Source: an uncultured Collinsella sp.
GTDB taxonomy: Bacteria > Actinomycetota > Coriobacteriia > Coriobacteriales > Coriobacteriaceae
Length of the DNA stretch: 49,818 nt
Assembly: GCA_905209455.1 (NCBI GenBank)
Contig: CAJLTA010000017.1
Location: 1-49,818, forward strand
Direction: 5' to 3'
The number at the start of each line of letters is the position of its first letter. The first letter of the stretch is position 1. A program made the translations under genes and the position numbers. Of this stretch, positions 18,377-26,412 are shown piece after piece. The notes under the pieces are model-generated. The model worked only from the letters and a program-made list of their open reading frames with translations. It searched no databases and was not told the origin of the DNA.

Positions 18377-18967
18377 ATGGCCGATTCAATTAACTACCAG
18401 CTTGCCAAGTTCGTCGCCAGCTACGGCAAGGTTTCGCAGATTCCCGAGTCAACCTGTCCCGAGGTGAGCTTCGTCGGCCGCTCCAACGTGGGCAAGTCCT
18501 CCATCATGAACAAACTCTTTGGCCGCAAGAACCTGGTCAAGGTTTCGAGCACGCCGGGCAAGACGAGCAACATCAACTTTTTTGAGGCCGACGACGTGCA
18601 TTTTGTGGACCTGCCGGGCTACGGTTTCGCCCGTCGTTCCAAGGCCGAGCGCGACCGCTGGGCCGAGCTCATTGGCGATTTCTTTGACTCCGAGCGCAGC
18701 TTTAACTTGGTTGTGTCGCTGGTGGACATTCGCCACGACCCCAGTAAACTCGACCATGACATGATCGACTACCTGCAGGGCAACGAGTTCAACTTTATCG
18801 TCTGCCTCACCAAAGCCGACAAGCTCAGCCGCACCCAGCAGGCCCGCCAGGCAGCAGCCATCAAAAAACAGCTCAACGTTCCGGCCGAGAACGTGATCAT
18901 CACAAGCTCCCAGACCGGTATCGGCATCGATGAACTAAAAAAGCGCATCGCCGAGGCCTGCCTCTAG
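18377..18967 (+). CDS. engB: Ribosome-biogenesis GTPase EngB (YihA/YsxC)
   Basis: 196 residues, usual for the family. G1 GRSNVGKSS, G2 TPGKTSNINFF, G3 DLPGYGFA, G4 TKADK and G5 TSSQTGIG are all in place. It is needed for large-subunit assembly in bacteria that have been tested. The ATG at 18377 lies six bases after AAGGAG; the GTG at 18371 is too close to that site. The gene ends about 80 bp before a large palindromic element that precedes the convergent thrB. Confidence 0.95.
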   Translation: MADSINYQLAKFVASYGKVSQIPESTCPEVSFVGRSNVGKSSIMNKLFGRKNLVKVSSTPGKTSNINFFEADDVHFVDLPGYGFARRSKAERDRWAELIGDFFDSERSFNLVVSLVDIRHDPSKLDHDMIDYLQGNEFNFIVCLTKADKLSRTQQARQAAAIKKQLNVPAENVIITSSQTGIGIDELKKRIAEACL

Positions 18968-19044
18968 CAAGTGCTCCTTACCAGCAAGAGCCCCTGCCAA
19001 TAATAATCAACTATCAGCTCGGCGCCCCTTCAAAGCGTGGGTCC

Positions 19045-19229
19045 CTGTAGACATCCTCAGCAAGGTAGGCGCAGGGACGGTCGGGATGTTCCCTCAAAAT
19101 CATTCCGCAGCGCGAAGGCCCCTTGTCCGTCGCTCCGTAGGAGCAGGGCAAGGGGCCTTCATGCGCGAGGACGATTTTGAGGGAACATCCCGACCGTCCC
19201 GGACAGGTATATGGGGAGGATGTCTACAG
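19045..19229 (-). repeat. Type I palindromic element (copy C) at the thrB 3' end
   Basis: Inner arms 19074-19101 and 19173-19200 are perfect inverted repeats of 28 bp. They enclose CGTCCTCG...CATG and TGCGGAATG (read on minus) around an apical AAGGCCCCTTG stem. Farther out, 19045-19058 and 19216-19229 are a second perfect pair (CTGTAGACATCCTC). The inner copy of that pair contains the thrB stop codon. Beyond it the distal flank also has GGCGCCC, which occurs in the last thrB codons. The element lies between convergent engB and thrB. Confidence 0.88.
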
Positions 19230-20105
19230 GTACTCGATTTGGGCGCCCTCGGTGTCGCACGTCAGAATATGCGTATCACACTTGGGGAACTGCTCGCGCA
19301 GCTTGACCTGCAGGAACTTCGCTACGATGGTGTCGTCAGTCACGGCCATGAGGGTCGAGCCGGAGCCACTGATCCAGATGGTCTTGGCGCCTCCGTTAAG
19401 GCAGGTGTCGCGCACGGCGTTGTAGTCGGGGATGAGGCGGCGGCGATAGGGCTCCTGGATGCGGTCGTCATTGGCGGCGGCAATCAGGTCAAGGTCGCCG
19501 GTCTCCAGACCGCGCGTCATGCCAGCAATGCGGCCCATTTGCCATACGGCGGTGGAGAGTGGAATCTCCTGTGGCACAACCTTGCGGGCCTCGCTCGTAT
19601 GCACCTCGTAGGGCGGAATCACGGTAATAAAACGCAAGCGATCGCTCACCTCGTAGCGCAGGCACTGGGGGAGCGAATCAGTCGGCGTAAAGGAGCAGAC
19701 GGCGCCGCCCAGGATGGCGGGGGCGACGTTATCGGGATGGCCCTCGACCTCGGTGGCGATGCGGACGAGTTCGGCGCGGTCGACGGTATGGCCTGTCAGC
19801 GCGGCGGCAGCCATGATGCCGGCGACGACGCAGGTGGAGCTGGAACCCAGGCCGCGGGCGACGGGGACGTCGGTCTGAATGTCGATAGCGACGGGGAAGG
19901 CCGGCTCGCCCCATGCGGCCAGCGCATCGACAAAGCTCACATAGACCAGGTTATTCTCGTTTTGGAACTCCTTGGGGCAGCCCGTGATGGTGAGCTTGTC
20001 GGCGCGCTCGAAGGTGAAGTGCGAGTAGAGGCCGACGGCCATGCCGAGGGTGTCGTAGCCGATGCCTAGGTTTGCGCTCGTGGCTGGGACGGTGATTTTG
20101 ATCAT
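19224..20105 (-). CDS. thrB: Homoserine kinase
   Basis: 293-residue GHMP kinase that phosphorylates homoserine for threonine synthesis. Residues 1-15 read MIKITVPATSANLGI, and the ATP loop is VPVARGLGSSSTCVVAG. EGHPDNVAPAILGG and a C-terminal TIWISGSGSTLMAV segment complete the family pattern. The ATG at 20105 follows AGGAGG; the longer upstream frame runs into a palindromic element and is not coding. It lies downstream of thrC on the same strand, with about 200 bp between them that hold a terminator-like hairpin and palindrome copy D, so the two may be partly uncoupled. Confidence 0.95.
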   Translation of the reverse strand: MIKITVPATSANLGIGYDTLGMAVGLYSHFTFERADKLTITGCPKEFQNENNLVYVSFVDALAAWGEPAFPVAIDIQTDVPVARGLGSSSTCVVAGIMAAAALTGHTVDRAELVRIATEVEGHPDNVAPAILGGAVCSFTPTDSLPQCLRYEVSDRLRFITVIPPYEVHTSEARKVVPQEIPLSTAVWQMGRIAGMTRGLETGDLDLIAAANDDRIQEPYRRRLIPDYNAVRDTCLNGGAKTIWISGSGSTLMAVTDDTIVAKFLQVKLREQFPKCDTHILTCDTEGAQIEYL

Positions 20106-20119
20106 GTGGGTCCTCCTGG

Positions 20120-20231
20120 GCGGGTCTGGCCGTTTAGTTCGCTGCTCGGGCAGTCCTGGCTCGCTCGGAAAGCACATTAAGTGCTTTCCGGCTCGTGCGG
20201 AACTCGCGACGAACTAAACGGCCAGACCCGC
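20120..20231 (+). repeat. Type I palindromic element (copy D) between thrC and thrB
   Basis: The 22-bp arms at 20120-20141 and 20210-20231 are perfect inverted repeats starting GCGGGTCTGG. Inside are GTCCTGG (20153), an apical CGGAAAGCAC hairpin (20166-20190) and TGCGGAA (20196), a variant of the type I core. The left arm ends 11 bp before the thrB ribosome-binding site. A flanking mirror of a gene end is not clear here. As RNA it would fold in the 5' leader of thrB. Confidence 0.82.
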
Positions 20232-20265
20232 TCGCGTGCTCGTCATCATCCCGAAAGCTAAATAA

Positions 20266-20294
20266 AAAGAAGGTGCGCCGGCTTTCGCCGGCGC
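20266..20294 (-). terminator. Intrinsic terminator after thrC
   Basis: On minus, GCGCCGGC-GAAA-GCCGGCGC is followed by ACCTTCTTTTTATTT, just past the thrC stop codon. Confidence 0.75.
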
Positions 20295-20306
20295 TTAATA
20301 AGGGTT

Positions 20307-21824
20307 TTAGTTGGTAGCCATCTTTTTTGCTGCAGACTCTACGTAGTTGGCCATGTCGGCTACGTCGCAGACGTCTTCGAAGCGGACGGGTTTGGACTCG
20401 AGCTCGGCGAGTTGGGCCGGGGCGACCGTATTGGTTGTCTGCTCGAGCACGCGCATGGCCTCAAAGTCGTCCTCGGGAACGTCGAGGCCCAGGGCGTCGC
20501 AACAGGCGCGCGGGAACTTGTAGGGGCTGGCGGTCGAAAGCAGCACGCGGGCCTTGGCGCCCTCGGTGGGGGCGACCTGCTCAAAGACGTGATAGCCGCA
20601 AGCGGTGTGCGGGTCGATCACGTAGCCGTTGGCATCCCAGCAGCTCTTGATGGCGGCGCGAACCTCGTCCTCGCTGGCCCAGCCGCAGCCAAATACGCTC
20701 TTGATCTTGGCCAGCAGCTCGGCAGGCACCTCGTAGCGACCGGTCTGGGCAAGCTGCTCCATAAGGCCGGCAACGAGCTCGCAGTCGCCGTCGGACAGGA
20801 AGTAGAGCATGCGCTCGAGGTTGGAGCTGATGAGGATGTCCATCGACGGCGAGATGGTCGTGAAGAACGGGCGGTTACGGTCGTATACGCCGGTGGTCAG
20901 GAAGTCAGCCAGCACGTTGTTCTTGTCGCTCGCGACGATGAGCTTGGCGACGGGCAGACCCATACGCTTGGCATAGTAGCCGGCCAAGATATCGCCAAAG
21001 TTGCCGGTCGGTACGCAGAACTCCACGGCGTCGCCAGCCTCGATAGCGCCGGCGCGCAGCAACTGCGCATAGGCGGCAAAGTAGTAGACGACCTGCGGTA
21101 CCAGACGGCCGACATTGATGGAGTTGGCGCTCGAAAGCACCGTGCCGGCGGCCTCAAGACGCTCAGCTAGCTCCTTATCGGCAAAGATACGCTTGACGGC
21201 ACTCTGGGCGTCGTCAAAGTTGCCGCGGATTCCGCAGACGGCGACGTTGCTGCCCTCCTGCGTGGACATCTGCAGGTTCTGGACGCGGCTGACCTTGCCC
21301 TCGGGATAAAAGACGGTGATGCCCGTGCCCGGAGCGTCGGCAAAACCGGCGAGCGCGGCCTTGCCGGTGTCGCCTGACGTGGCGGTGACGATCATGATGC
21401 GCTCGGCGCCGCCGTCCTTGGCGGAAGTGCGGGCCATGAGGCGGGGGAGCATCTGTAGGGCGACGTCCTTGAAGGCGCTTGTGGGGCCGCCAAAGAGCTC
21501 CATCACATAGGTCTGAGGGGCGTCAGCACCCGGCGCTGCGTCGAGTTTGACGAGCGGCGTAACCTCTTCACTCGCGAACGTGCCGCGGTATGCCTCGTCG
21601 ACACACGCCGAAATTTCTTCGGCCGTGTAATCATTCAGTAACATTCCCAACACATCTTGAGCGATTTCAAAGTACGATTTATCTGCAAGCGAGCTGATAT
21701 CGACCTGCTGGGTGCCAAGCTCGTCCGAGACAAACAAACCCCCGTCGGGAGCGATGCCGGTGCGGATTGCCACCTTACTTGAGCACGATAAAGTGCGTCC
21801 TCGTGTACTATGATAAGTTCCCAT
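20307..21824 (-). CDS. thrC: Threonine synthase
   Basis: A 505-residue PLP enzyme converting O-phosphohomoserine to threonine. The PLP lysine is in GGPTSAFKDVALQ, preceded by the N-terminal YHSTRG motif (substrate-binding arm). TATSGDTGKAALAG binds the cofactor phosphate and PTGNFGDILAGYYAKRMG is typical of the fungal/proteobacterial-type long ThrC. The start ATG at 21824 follows GAGGAG. It is divergent from lysC across about 100 bp, so the two aspartate-family units share a control region. Confidence 0.95.
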   Translation of the reverse strand: MGTYHSTRGRTLSCSSKVAIRTGIAPDGGLFVSDELGTQQVDISSLADKSYFEIAQDVLGMLLNDYTAEEISACVDEAYRGTFASEEVTPLVKLDAAPGADAPQTYVMELFGGPTSAFKDVALQMLPRLMARTSAKDGGAERIMIVTATSGDTGKAALAGFADAPGTGITVFYPEGKVSRVQNLQMSTQEGSNVAVCGIRGNFDDAQSAVKRIFADKELAERLEAAGTVLSSANSINVGRLVPQVVYYFAAYAQLLRAGAIEAGDAVEFCVPTGNFGDILAGYYAKRMGLPVAKLIVASDKNNVLADFLTTGVYDRNRPFFTTISPSMDILISSNLERMLYFLSDGDCELVAGLMEQLAQTGRYEVPAELLAKIKSVFGCGWASEDEVRAAIKSCWDANGYVIDPHTACGYHVFEQVAPTEGAKARVLLSTASPYKFPRACCDALGLDVPEDDFEAMRVLEQTTNTVAPAQLAELESKPVRFEDVCDVADMANYVESAAKKMATN

Positions 21825-21928
21825 ATAACACTGCTCCTCGGATGCCTTGGTCCCAATCGGTGAAACCATGGTATCAGAGCGCGCAAAATAGGTTCGCAGA
21901 GGCTTTTTAGAAAGGTAACCTCCAGCCC

Positions 21929-23317
21929 ATGATTAAGATTGCCAAGTTTGGCGGCTCGTCGGTCGCCGACGCCGAACACTTTAAGAAGATCAAGGCCATC
22001 GTCGATGCCGACCCGGCTCGCCGTTTTGTGGTGGTTTCCGCCTGTGGTCGCCGCTTTAAGGGCGACACCAAGGTGACCGACCTGCTCTACCTGGTTAACG
22101 CGCACGTTAAGTACCACGTGTCGTGCGAGGAGCTGCTCGAGGACATCGGCCAGCGCTATTTTGATATCGCTGACGAGCTGGAGCTCACCTATCCCATCCG
22201 TGAGGAGTTCGCGGCTTTTGCCGAGCGCGCCCGCTCGGGCGGTTACTCCACCGAGGAGCTTGTGAGCCGCGGCGAGTACTTCACCGCTCGCCTGATGGCT
22301 GAGTACCTGGGCCTACCGTTCCTGGACGCCGCGACGGTTGTGGCGTTCCATCACGACGGTACGCTCAGCATGAACCGCACCTCCGAGCTGGTGCAAGAGT
22401 ACGGTCAGCAGGGCGGCTTCGTTATGCCTGGCTTCTACGGCGCGACGCGTGAGGGCCAGATCAAGCTGCTCGACCGTGGTGGCGGCGATATCTCGGGTTC
22501 GATCTTGGCCAAGTGCCTTGGTGCCGACCTGTACGAGAACTGGACCGACGTTTCGGGCTTCTATTCTGCCGATCCTCGCATTGTGCCCGAGGCTCAGCCC
22601 ATCGCCCGCGTTACCTACGAGGAGCTGCGAGAGCTTTCGTACATGGGTGCGAGCGTCCTGCACGAGGAGGCCGTGTTCCCCGTGCGCGAGGCCGGCATTC
22701 CGCTGGTCATCAAGAACACCAATGCGCCGCAGGACCCCGGCACCATCATTAGCGAGACGGCTGATGAGGGCGAGGCGGAGCCCATCATTACCGGTGTGAC
22801 CGGCAAGCGCGGTTTTGTCGCCATCAACGTTGCCCGCGACCGCACCAAACCCCGTGTCGGTTTTATGCGCCGCGCGCTTTCGGTCTTCGAGCGCTATGAC
22901 GTTTCCGTCGAGCACATGCCCACCGGTGTCGACCGCTTTGGCGCCGTGGTGCAGGAGCAGGATGTGCACGACTCGCTGTACTCGCTCGTGGGCGACATTC
23001 AACAGGAGGTCGAGCCGCTCGAGATCGAGGTTGTCGAGGGCTTGGCGCTCATCGCTACCGTTGGCCGTAACCTGCGCGGCCGTGCAGGTATCTCGGGCCA
23101 TCTGTTTGGCATGCTTGGTCAGGCCGGCGTGAGCGTGCGCATGATTTCGCAGAGCTGTGACGAGATCAATATCATTATCGGTGTCGAGGAGAAGGACTTC
23201 GACCTGGCGATTCAGACCATTTACCGTGCCTTCTCCGACGAAAACGGCATTGTGAAGGTCTCCGATCTGGAGGCTCCTGCGCCGGTCGATCCCGCTCTGG
23301 CCGCGCTCAAAAAGTAG
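21929..23317 (+). CDS. lysC: Aspartate kinase
   Basis: 462 residues with an N-terminal kinase domain (KFGGSSVADAEHF at 5-17, GGGDISGSILAKCLGADLYENW near 190) and two C-terminal ACT domains (AINVARDRTKPRVGFMRR; LALIATVGRNLRGRAGISGH). ACT domains normally bind lysine or threonine for feedback inhibition. It catalyses the first step of the lysine, threonine and methionine branch. The length matches the AK III-like/monofunctional class, with no fused homoserine dehydrogenase; no hom gene is in the window. The start follows AGAAAGG. Confidence 0.95.
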   Translation: MIKIAKFGGSSVADAEHFKKIKAIVDADPARRFVVVSACGRRFKGDTKVTDLLYLVNAHVKYHVSCEELLEDIGQRYFDIADELELTYPIREEFAAFAERARSGGYSTEELVSRGEYFTARLMAEYLGLPFLDAATVVAFHHDGTLSMNRTSELVQEYGQQGGFVMPGFYGATREGQIKLLDRGGGDISGSILAKCLGADLYENWTDVSGFYSADPRIVPEAQPIARVTYEELRELSYMGASVLHEEAVFPVREAGIPLVIKNTNAPQDPGTIISETADEGEAEPIITGVTGKRGFVAINVARDRTKPRVGFMRRALSVFERYDVSVEHMPTGVDRFGAVVQEQDVHDSLYSLVGDIQQEVEPLEIEVVEGLALIATVGRNLRGRAGISGHLFGMLGQAGVSVRMISQSCDEINIIIGVEEKDFDLAIQTIYRAFSDENGIVKVSDLEAPAPVDPALAALKK

Positions 23318-23490
23318 CGACTGTTCGGTAGATTTTTGGGTCATGTCTCAAAAATCTACGGCGGGGCGTTTCGTTTCGGTTTCGTTTCGACGGGGCGGGT
23401 TTCATGCCCGCCCTGTTCTTGTATAAACTGGCAACAATAATCGGCCTGCTCGGCGTGCGGGCAAAAGCCACAACCTTTAAAGGGGGAAGC

Positions 23491-24516
23491 ATGAAACAGT
23501 ACACGGTTGCTATTTTGGGCGCGACGGGAGCCGTGGGCACCCAGATGCTCGAGTGCCTCAACGAGCAGGAGTTCCCGGTCGGCAAGCTCAAGCTGTTGGC
23601 AAGCGCACGCTCCGCGGGCAAGACCGTTGAGTTCCGCGGCGAGCAAATCGTGATCGAAGAGGCTTGTCCCGAGGCCTTTGAGGGCTGTGACATCGTGCTT
23701 GGCGCTGCCGGCGACGATATCGCCAAGGAATTGCTGCCCGAGGCCGTAAAGCGCGGCGCTGTCGTGGTCGACAACAGCCATGCCTTCCGCATGGATCCCG
23801 AGGTGCCGCTGGTCGTACCCGAGATCAATGCCGACGATATCAAGTGGCATCACGGCCTTATCGCCAACCCCAACTGCGCGACCATTATCGGCCTGGTTCC
23901 CACCTGGCCGCTGCATCAGCTTGCCGGCGTAAAGCGTATGATCGTGTCCACGTATCAGGCAGCTTCGGGCGCCGGTGCCCCCGGTATGGCCGAGCTCGAA
24001 GCACAGCTTGCCGCCCTGGGCCGTGGCGAGGAGATTCCCGAGCCGCGCGCCTTCGCCGCCCAGCTGGCGAGCAACCTGATTCCGCAGATTGGCGGCGTCA
24101 AGGAGGAGGACTTTACCTCCGAGGAGATGAAGCTGCAGAACGAGGGTCGCAAGATCATGCATCTGCCCGAGCTGCGCGTGAACTGCACCTGCGTGCGCGT
24201 GCCCGTGCTGCGTTCGCACTCCGAGAGCATTACGCTCGAGTTTGAGCGCGACATCACGGTGGAAGAGGCCCGTGCTGCGCTGGCTGCCGCTCCGGGCGTG
24301 AAGCTGGTTGACGATATGGCTGCCGAGGATGCACACGACCGCTTCCCCATGCCGATGGATACGTCCGACCAGGACCTGATTTGGGTCGGCCGCGTGCGTC
24401 GTGACATCTCCAACCCCGAGGCCGCGCGTGGCATCACCTTCTGGTGCTGCGGCGACCAAATCCGTAAGGGCGCGGCAACCAACGCCGTCCAGATCGCTAA
24501 GCTGCTCTGCGAGTAA
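23491..24516 (+). CDS. asd: Aspartate-semialdehyde dehydrogenase
   Basis: 341 residues. N-terminal NADP-binding loop ILGATGAVGTQML, catalytic Cys in NPNCATIIG near residue 129, and AASGAGAPGMAEL and RVPVLRSHSE in expected places. It follows lysC in the same direction after about 170 bp and makes the common intermediate of lysine, methionine and threonine. The ATG at 23491 lies after AGGGGGAAGC; upstream in-frame codons are in the intergenic spacer. Palindrome copy E starts right after its stop codon. Confidence 0.95.
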   Translation: MKQYTVAILGATGAVGTQMLECLNEQEFPVGKLKLLASARSAGKTVEFRGEQIVIEEACPEAFEGCDIVLGAAGDDIAKELLPEAVKRGAVVVDNSHAFRMDPEVPLVVPEINADDIKWHHGLIANPNCATIIGLVPTWPLHQLAGVKRMIVSTYQAASGAGAPGMAELEAQLAALGRGEEIPEPRAFAAQLASNLIPQIGGVKEEDFTSEEMKLQNEGRKIMHLPELRVNCTCVRVPVLRSHSESITLEFERDITVEEARAALAAAPGVKLVDDMAAEDAHDRFPMPMDTSDQDLIWVGRVRRDISNPEAARGITFWCCGDQIRKGAATNAVQIAKLLCE

Positions 24517-24529
24517 GTTGACCTGTCCG

Positions 24530-24657
24530 GCGGGGGCCGGGCTTAGTTTTCAGAACGTCCTCGACCATGTGTGGCGCCTTGTCCTGCTCCTTCGGAGCCG
24601 CGGACAAGGCGCCACACTGGTTTGCGGAGTGTCCTGAAAGCTAAGCCCGGCCCCCGC
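24530..24657 (+). repeat. Type I palindromic element (copy E) after asd
   Basis: The arms (about 24531-24553 and 24632-24655, CGGGGGCCGGGCTTAG with its inverse) enclose CGTCCTCGACCATG, an apical stem TGTGGCGCCTTGTCC with its complement, and TGCGGAGTG. The right flank (24658-24690), read in reverse, aligns with the last codons of asd (ATCGC.A..CTGCTC.GC) and beyond, as an inverted and partly decayed copy of the gene end. The rest of the 403-bp gap, to 24919, has no gene. Confidence 0.85.
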
Positions 24658-24919
24658 CTGCGGTGACTCGGCTGCGAGCAGTCTGCGATGGGGCCGTTGT
24701 TGGTTGGGGCCGCTGGGCTGATGTGGGGGCGCGTGGTTGTTGCGGGCCCTGGTCCCGGCGGCGGCCTCGGCGCTTCACGCCTGCCTCCTTGGGGGACTGT
24801 GGAGCGCGGATCGCAGCTGCGGCGCGTTGCGCCTGCTGCCTTGGGCAACTTTGGGGTCGATTGAGGTTGTCTGCACAATTCGCGGTATTATGTTTGCGGA
24901 GTTTTGAAAGGAGCCGCTG

Positions 24920-25498
24920 GTGGTCACGACGACGTTTGCTTCGCCTTTGGGCGAAATCCTGCTTGCCGCTGATGGCCGCGGTTTGACGGGGCTTTGGTTT
25001 GAGGGGCAGGAGCACTTTGGCTCCACGCTTCTCAAAGAAGATCCCGAACATGTTGAAGGCGCCGATGCGGTTTCTGGTGCTGGCGGCATGTCTTCGGTGA
25101 ATCCGACAAACGGTGTGGCTTCTTCGGTACTTGAGCGTTCTTGGGCTTGGTTGAATGCTTATTTTGCAGGGCAGGAACCTCGGTTTACGCCGCCGTTGCA
25201 TTTGATTGGCACGGCGTTTCAACGTGAAGTTTGGTACGAGCTGCTTTCTATTCCGCGTGGCGAGGTCGCCACGTATGGCGAGATTGCCCAGCGTGTTGCG
25301 GCTCGACATCGTGTACCGGGAAACGAGGACCCCGTTGTGTCTCCCCGTGCCGTGGGGGCCGCGGTCGCGCGTAATCCCATTTCGATTATTGTGCCGTGCC
25401 ATCGCGTGGTTGCCGCCGATGGTTCGCTCAACGGATATGCCGGCGGGCTTGATCGCAAGGAGTGGCTGCTTCGGCTTGAGGGCGCGTACGAGGACTAA
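24920..25498 (+). CDS. ogt: Methylated-DNA--protein-cysteine methyltransferase
   Basis: 192 residues. The catalytic motif IIVPCHRVV with Cys160 and the helix-turn-helix segment IPRGEVATYGEIAQRVA are diagnostic of O6-alkylguanine-DNA alkyltransferases, as is the C-terminal GYAGGLDRKEWLLRLE. It repairs O6-alkylguanine by transferring the alkyl group to itself. The start is a GTG at 24920 after AAAGGA. It appears to be a single-gene unit, between asd and a two-component system. Confidence 0.93.
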   Translation: MVTTTFASPLGEILLAADGRGLTGLWFEGQEHFGSTLLKEDPEHVEGADAVSGAGGMSSVNPTNGVASSVLERSWAWLNAYFAGQEPRFTPPLHLIGTAFQREVWYELLSIPRGEVATYGEIAQRVAARHRVPGNEDPVVSPRAVGAAVARNPISIIVPCHRVVAADGSLNGYAGGLDRKEWLLRLEGAYED

Positions 25499-25726
25499 CG
25501 TTCAAGCACTTTGCATGGCCAAGACACCCTGAAAGAACGAGTCGCCGTCCTTTCGCGGCCGGCATGCGTCCAAGCGCTCGGCATATGTGCCTTAAGTTTG
25601 GCTAAGCCCTATCCAGCGTTTTTAGAAACGTGCAGGTTGAGCAGCTAAGGCTGCGCTAAGGCGGCTGGCGGTGCGCTATCATCGGCAATATCGAAATCTG
25701 TATAGCCGCGCGCCAAAGGAACAACT

Positions 25727-26410
25727 ATGAAGCTGATGCTTGCCGAGGACGAACCCGGCCTCTCCCGCGCCCTTACCGCGATTCTTCAACATAGCGACTA
25801 CGAGGTCGATACCGCGCTCGATGGTCTGACGGCGCTCGAGTATCTGCTCGCCAACGACTATGACGCCGCAATTCTGGACATCATGATGCCCGGCATGGAC
25901 GGTATCGAGGTACTCAAGCGCACACGCGCCGCCGGTAAGCGACTGCCCATCATCATGCTCACGGCAAAAAGCGAGGTGTCCGATAAGGTCGAGGGCCTGG
26001 ATGCCGGTGCCAACGACTACCTGACCAAGCCGTTCGCCGCCAAGGAGCTGCTCGCACGCATTCGCGCCATGACGCGTGCCGCGACGGCAATTGACGCCAC
26101 GACGCTCAGCGTGGGCAACGTGCGCCTCGACACGGCATCGTGCACACTCGTGGGCCCTTTGGGCGAGGAGCACCTGGCCAATCGAGAGTTTCAGCTTATG
26201 GAGCTCTTTATGCGCAACGCCGGCACGCGCATGCCCACCGAGCGTTTGATGCTCGAAGTTTGGGGTGAGGACGCGCCCGAAGGCGCTAACGTGGTGTGGG
26301 TCTATATCTCGTACCTGCGCAAAAAGCTGACGGCGCTTGGTGCCAACGTGGCCATCCGTGCATCGCGCAACCAGGGCTATTCGCTCGAGGTTGTTGAGGA
26401 GGGCGAATAG
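25727..26410 (+). CDS. OmpR/PhoB-family response regulator
   Basis: 227 residues: a receiver domain with the acidic EDE cluster near residue 7, phospho-accepting Asp51 (AILDIMMPGMDG) and lysine in LTKPF, then a C-terminal winged helix (REFQLMELFMRN to RASRNQGYSLE). The adjoining histidine kinase starts 2 bp after its stop. The ABC genes that follow could be its target, as in antimicrobial-peptide-sensing modules; that is inferred from position only. Confidence 0.95.
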   Translation: MKLMLAEDEPGLSRALTAILQHSDYEVDTALDGLTALEYLLANDYDAAILDIMMPGMDGIEVLKRTRAAGKRLPIIMLTAKSEVSDKVEGLDAGANDYLTKPFAAKELLARIRAMTRAATAIDATTLSVGNVRLDTASCTLVGPLGEEHLANREFQLMELFMRNAGTRMPTERLMLEVWGEDAPEGANVVWVYISYLRKKLTALGANVAIRASRNQGYSLEVVEEGE

Positions 26411-26412
26411 GC

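Noticed and set aside
24641..25402. 253-codon minus-strand frame over ogt
   Set aside because: Antisense to a gene with an intact PCHRV catalytic motif; the translated product is Arg/Gln-rich without motifs.
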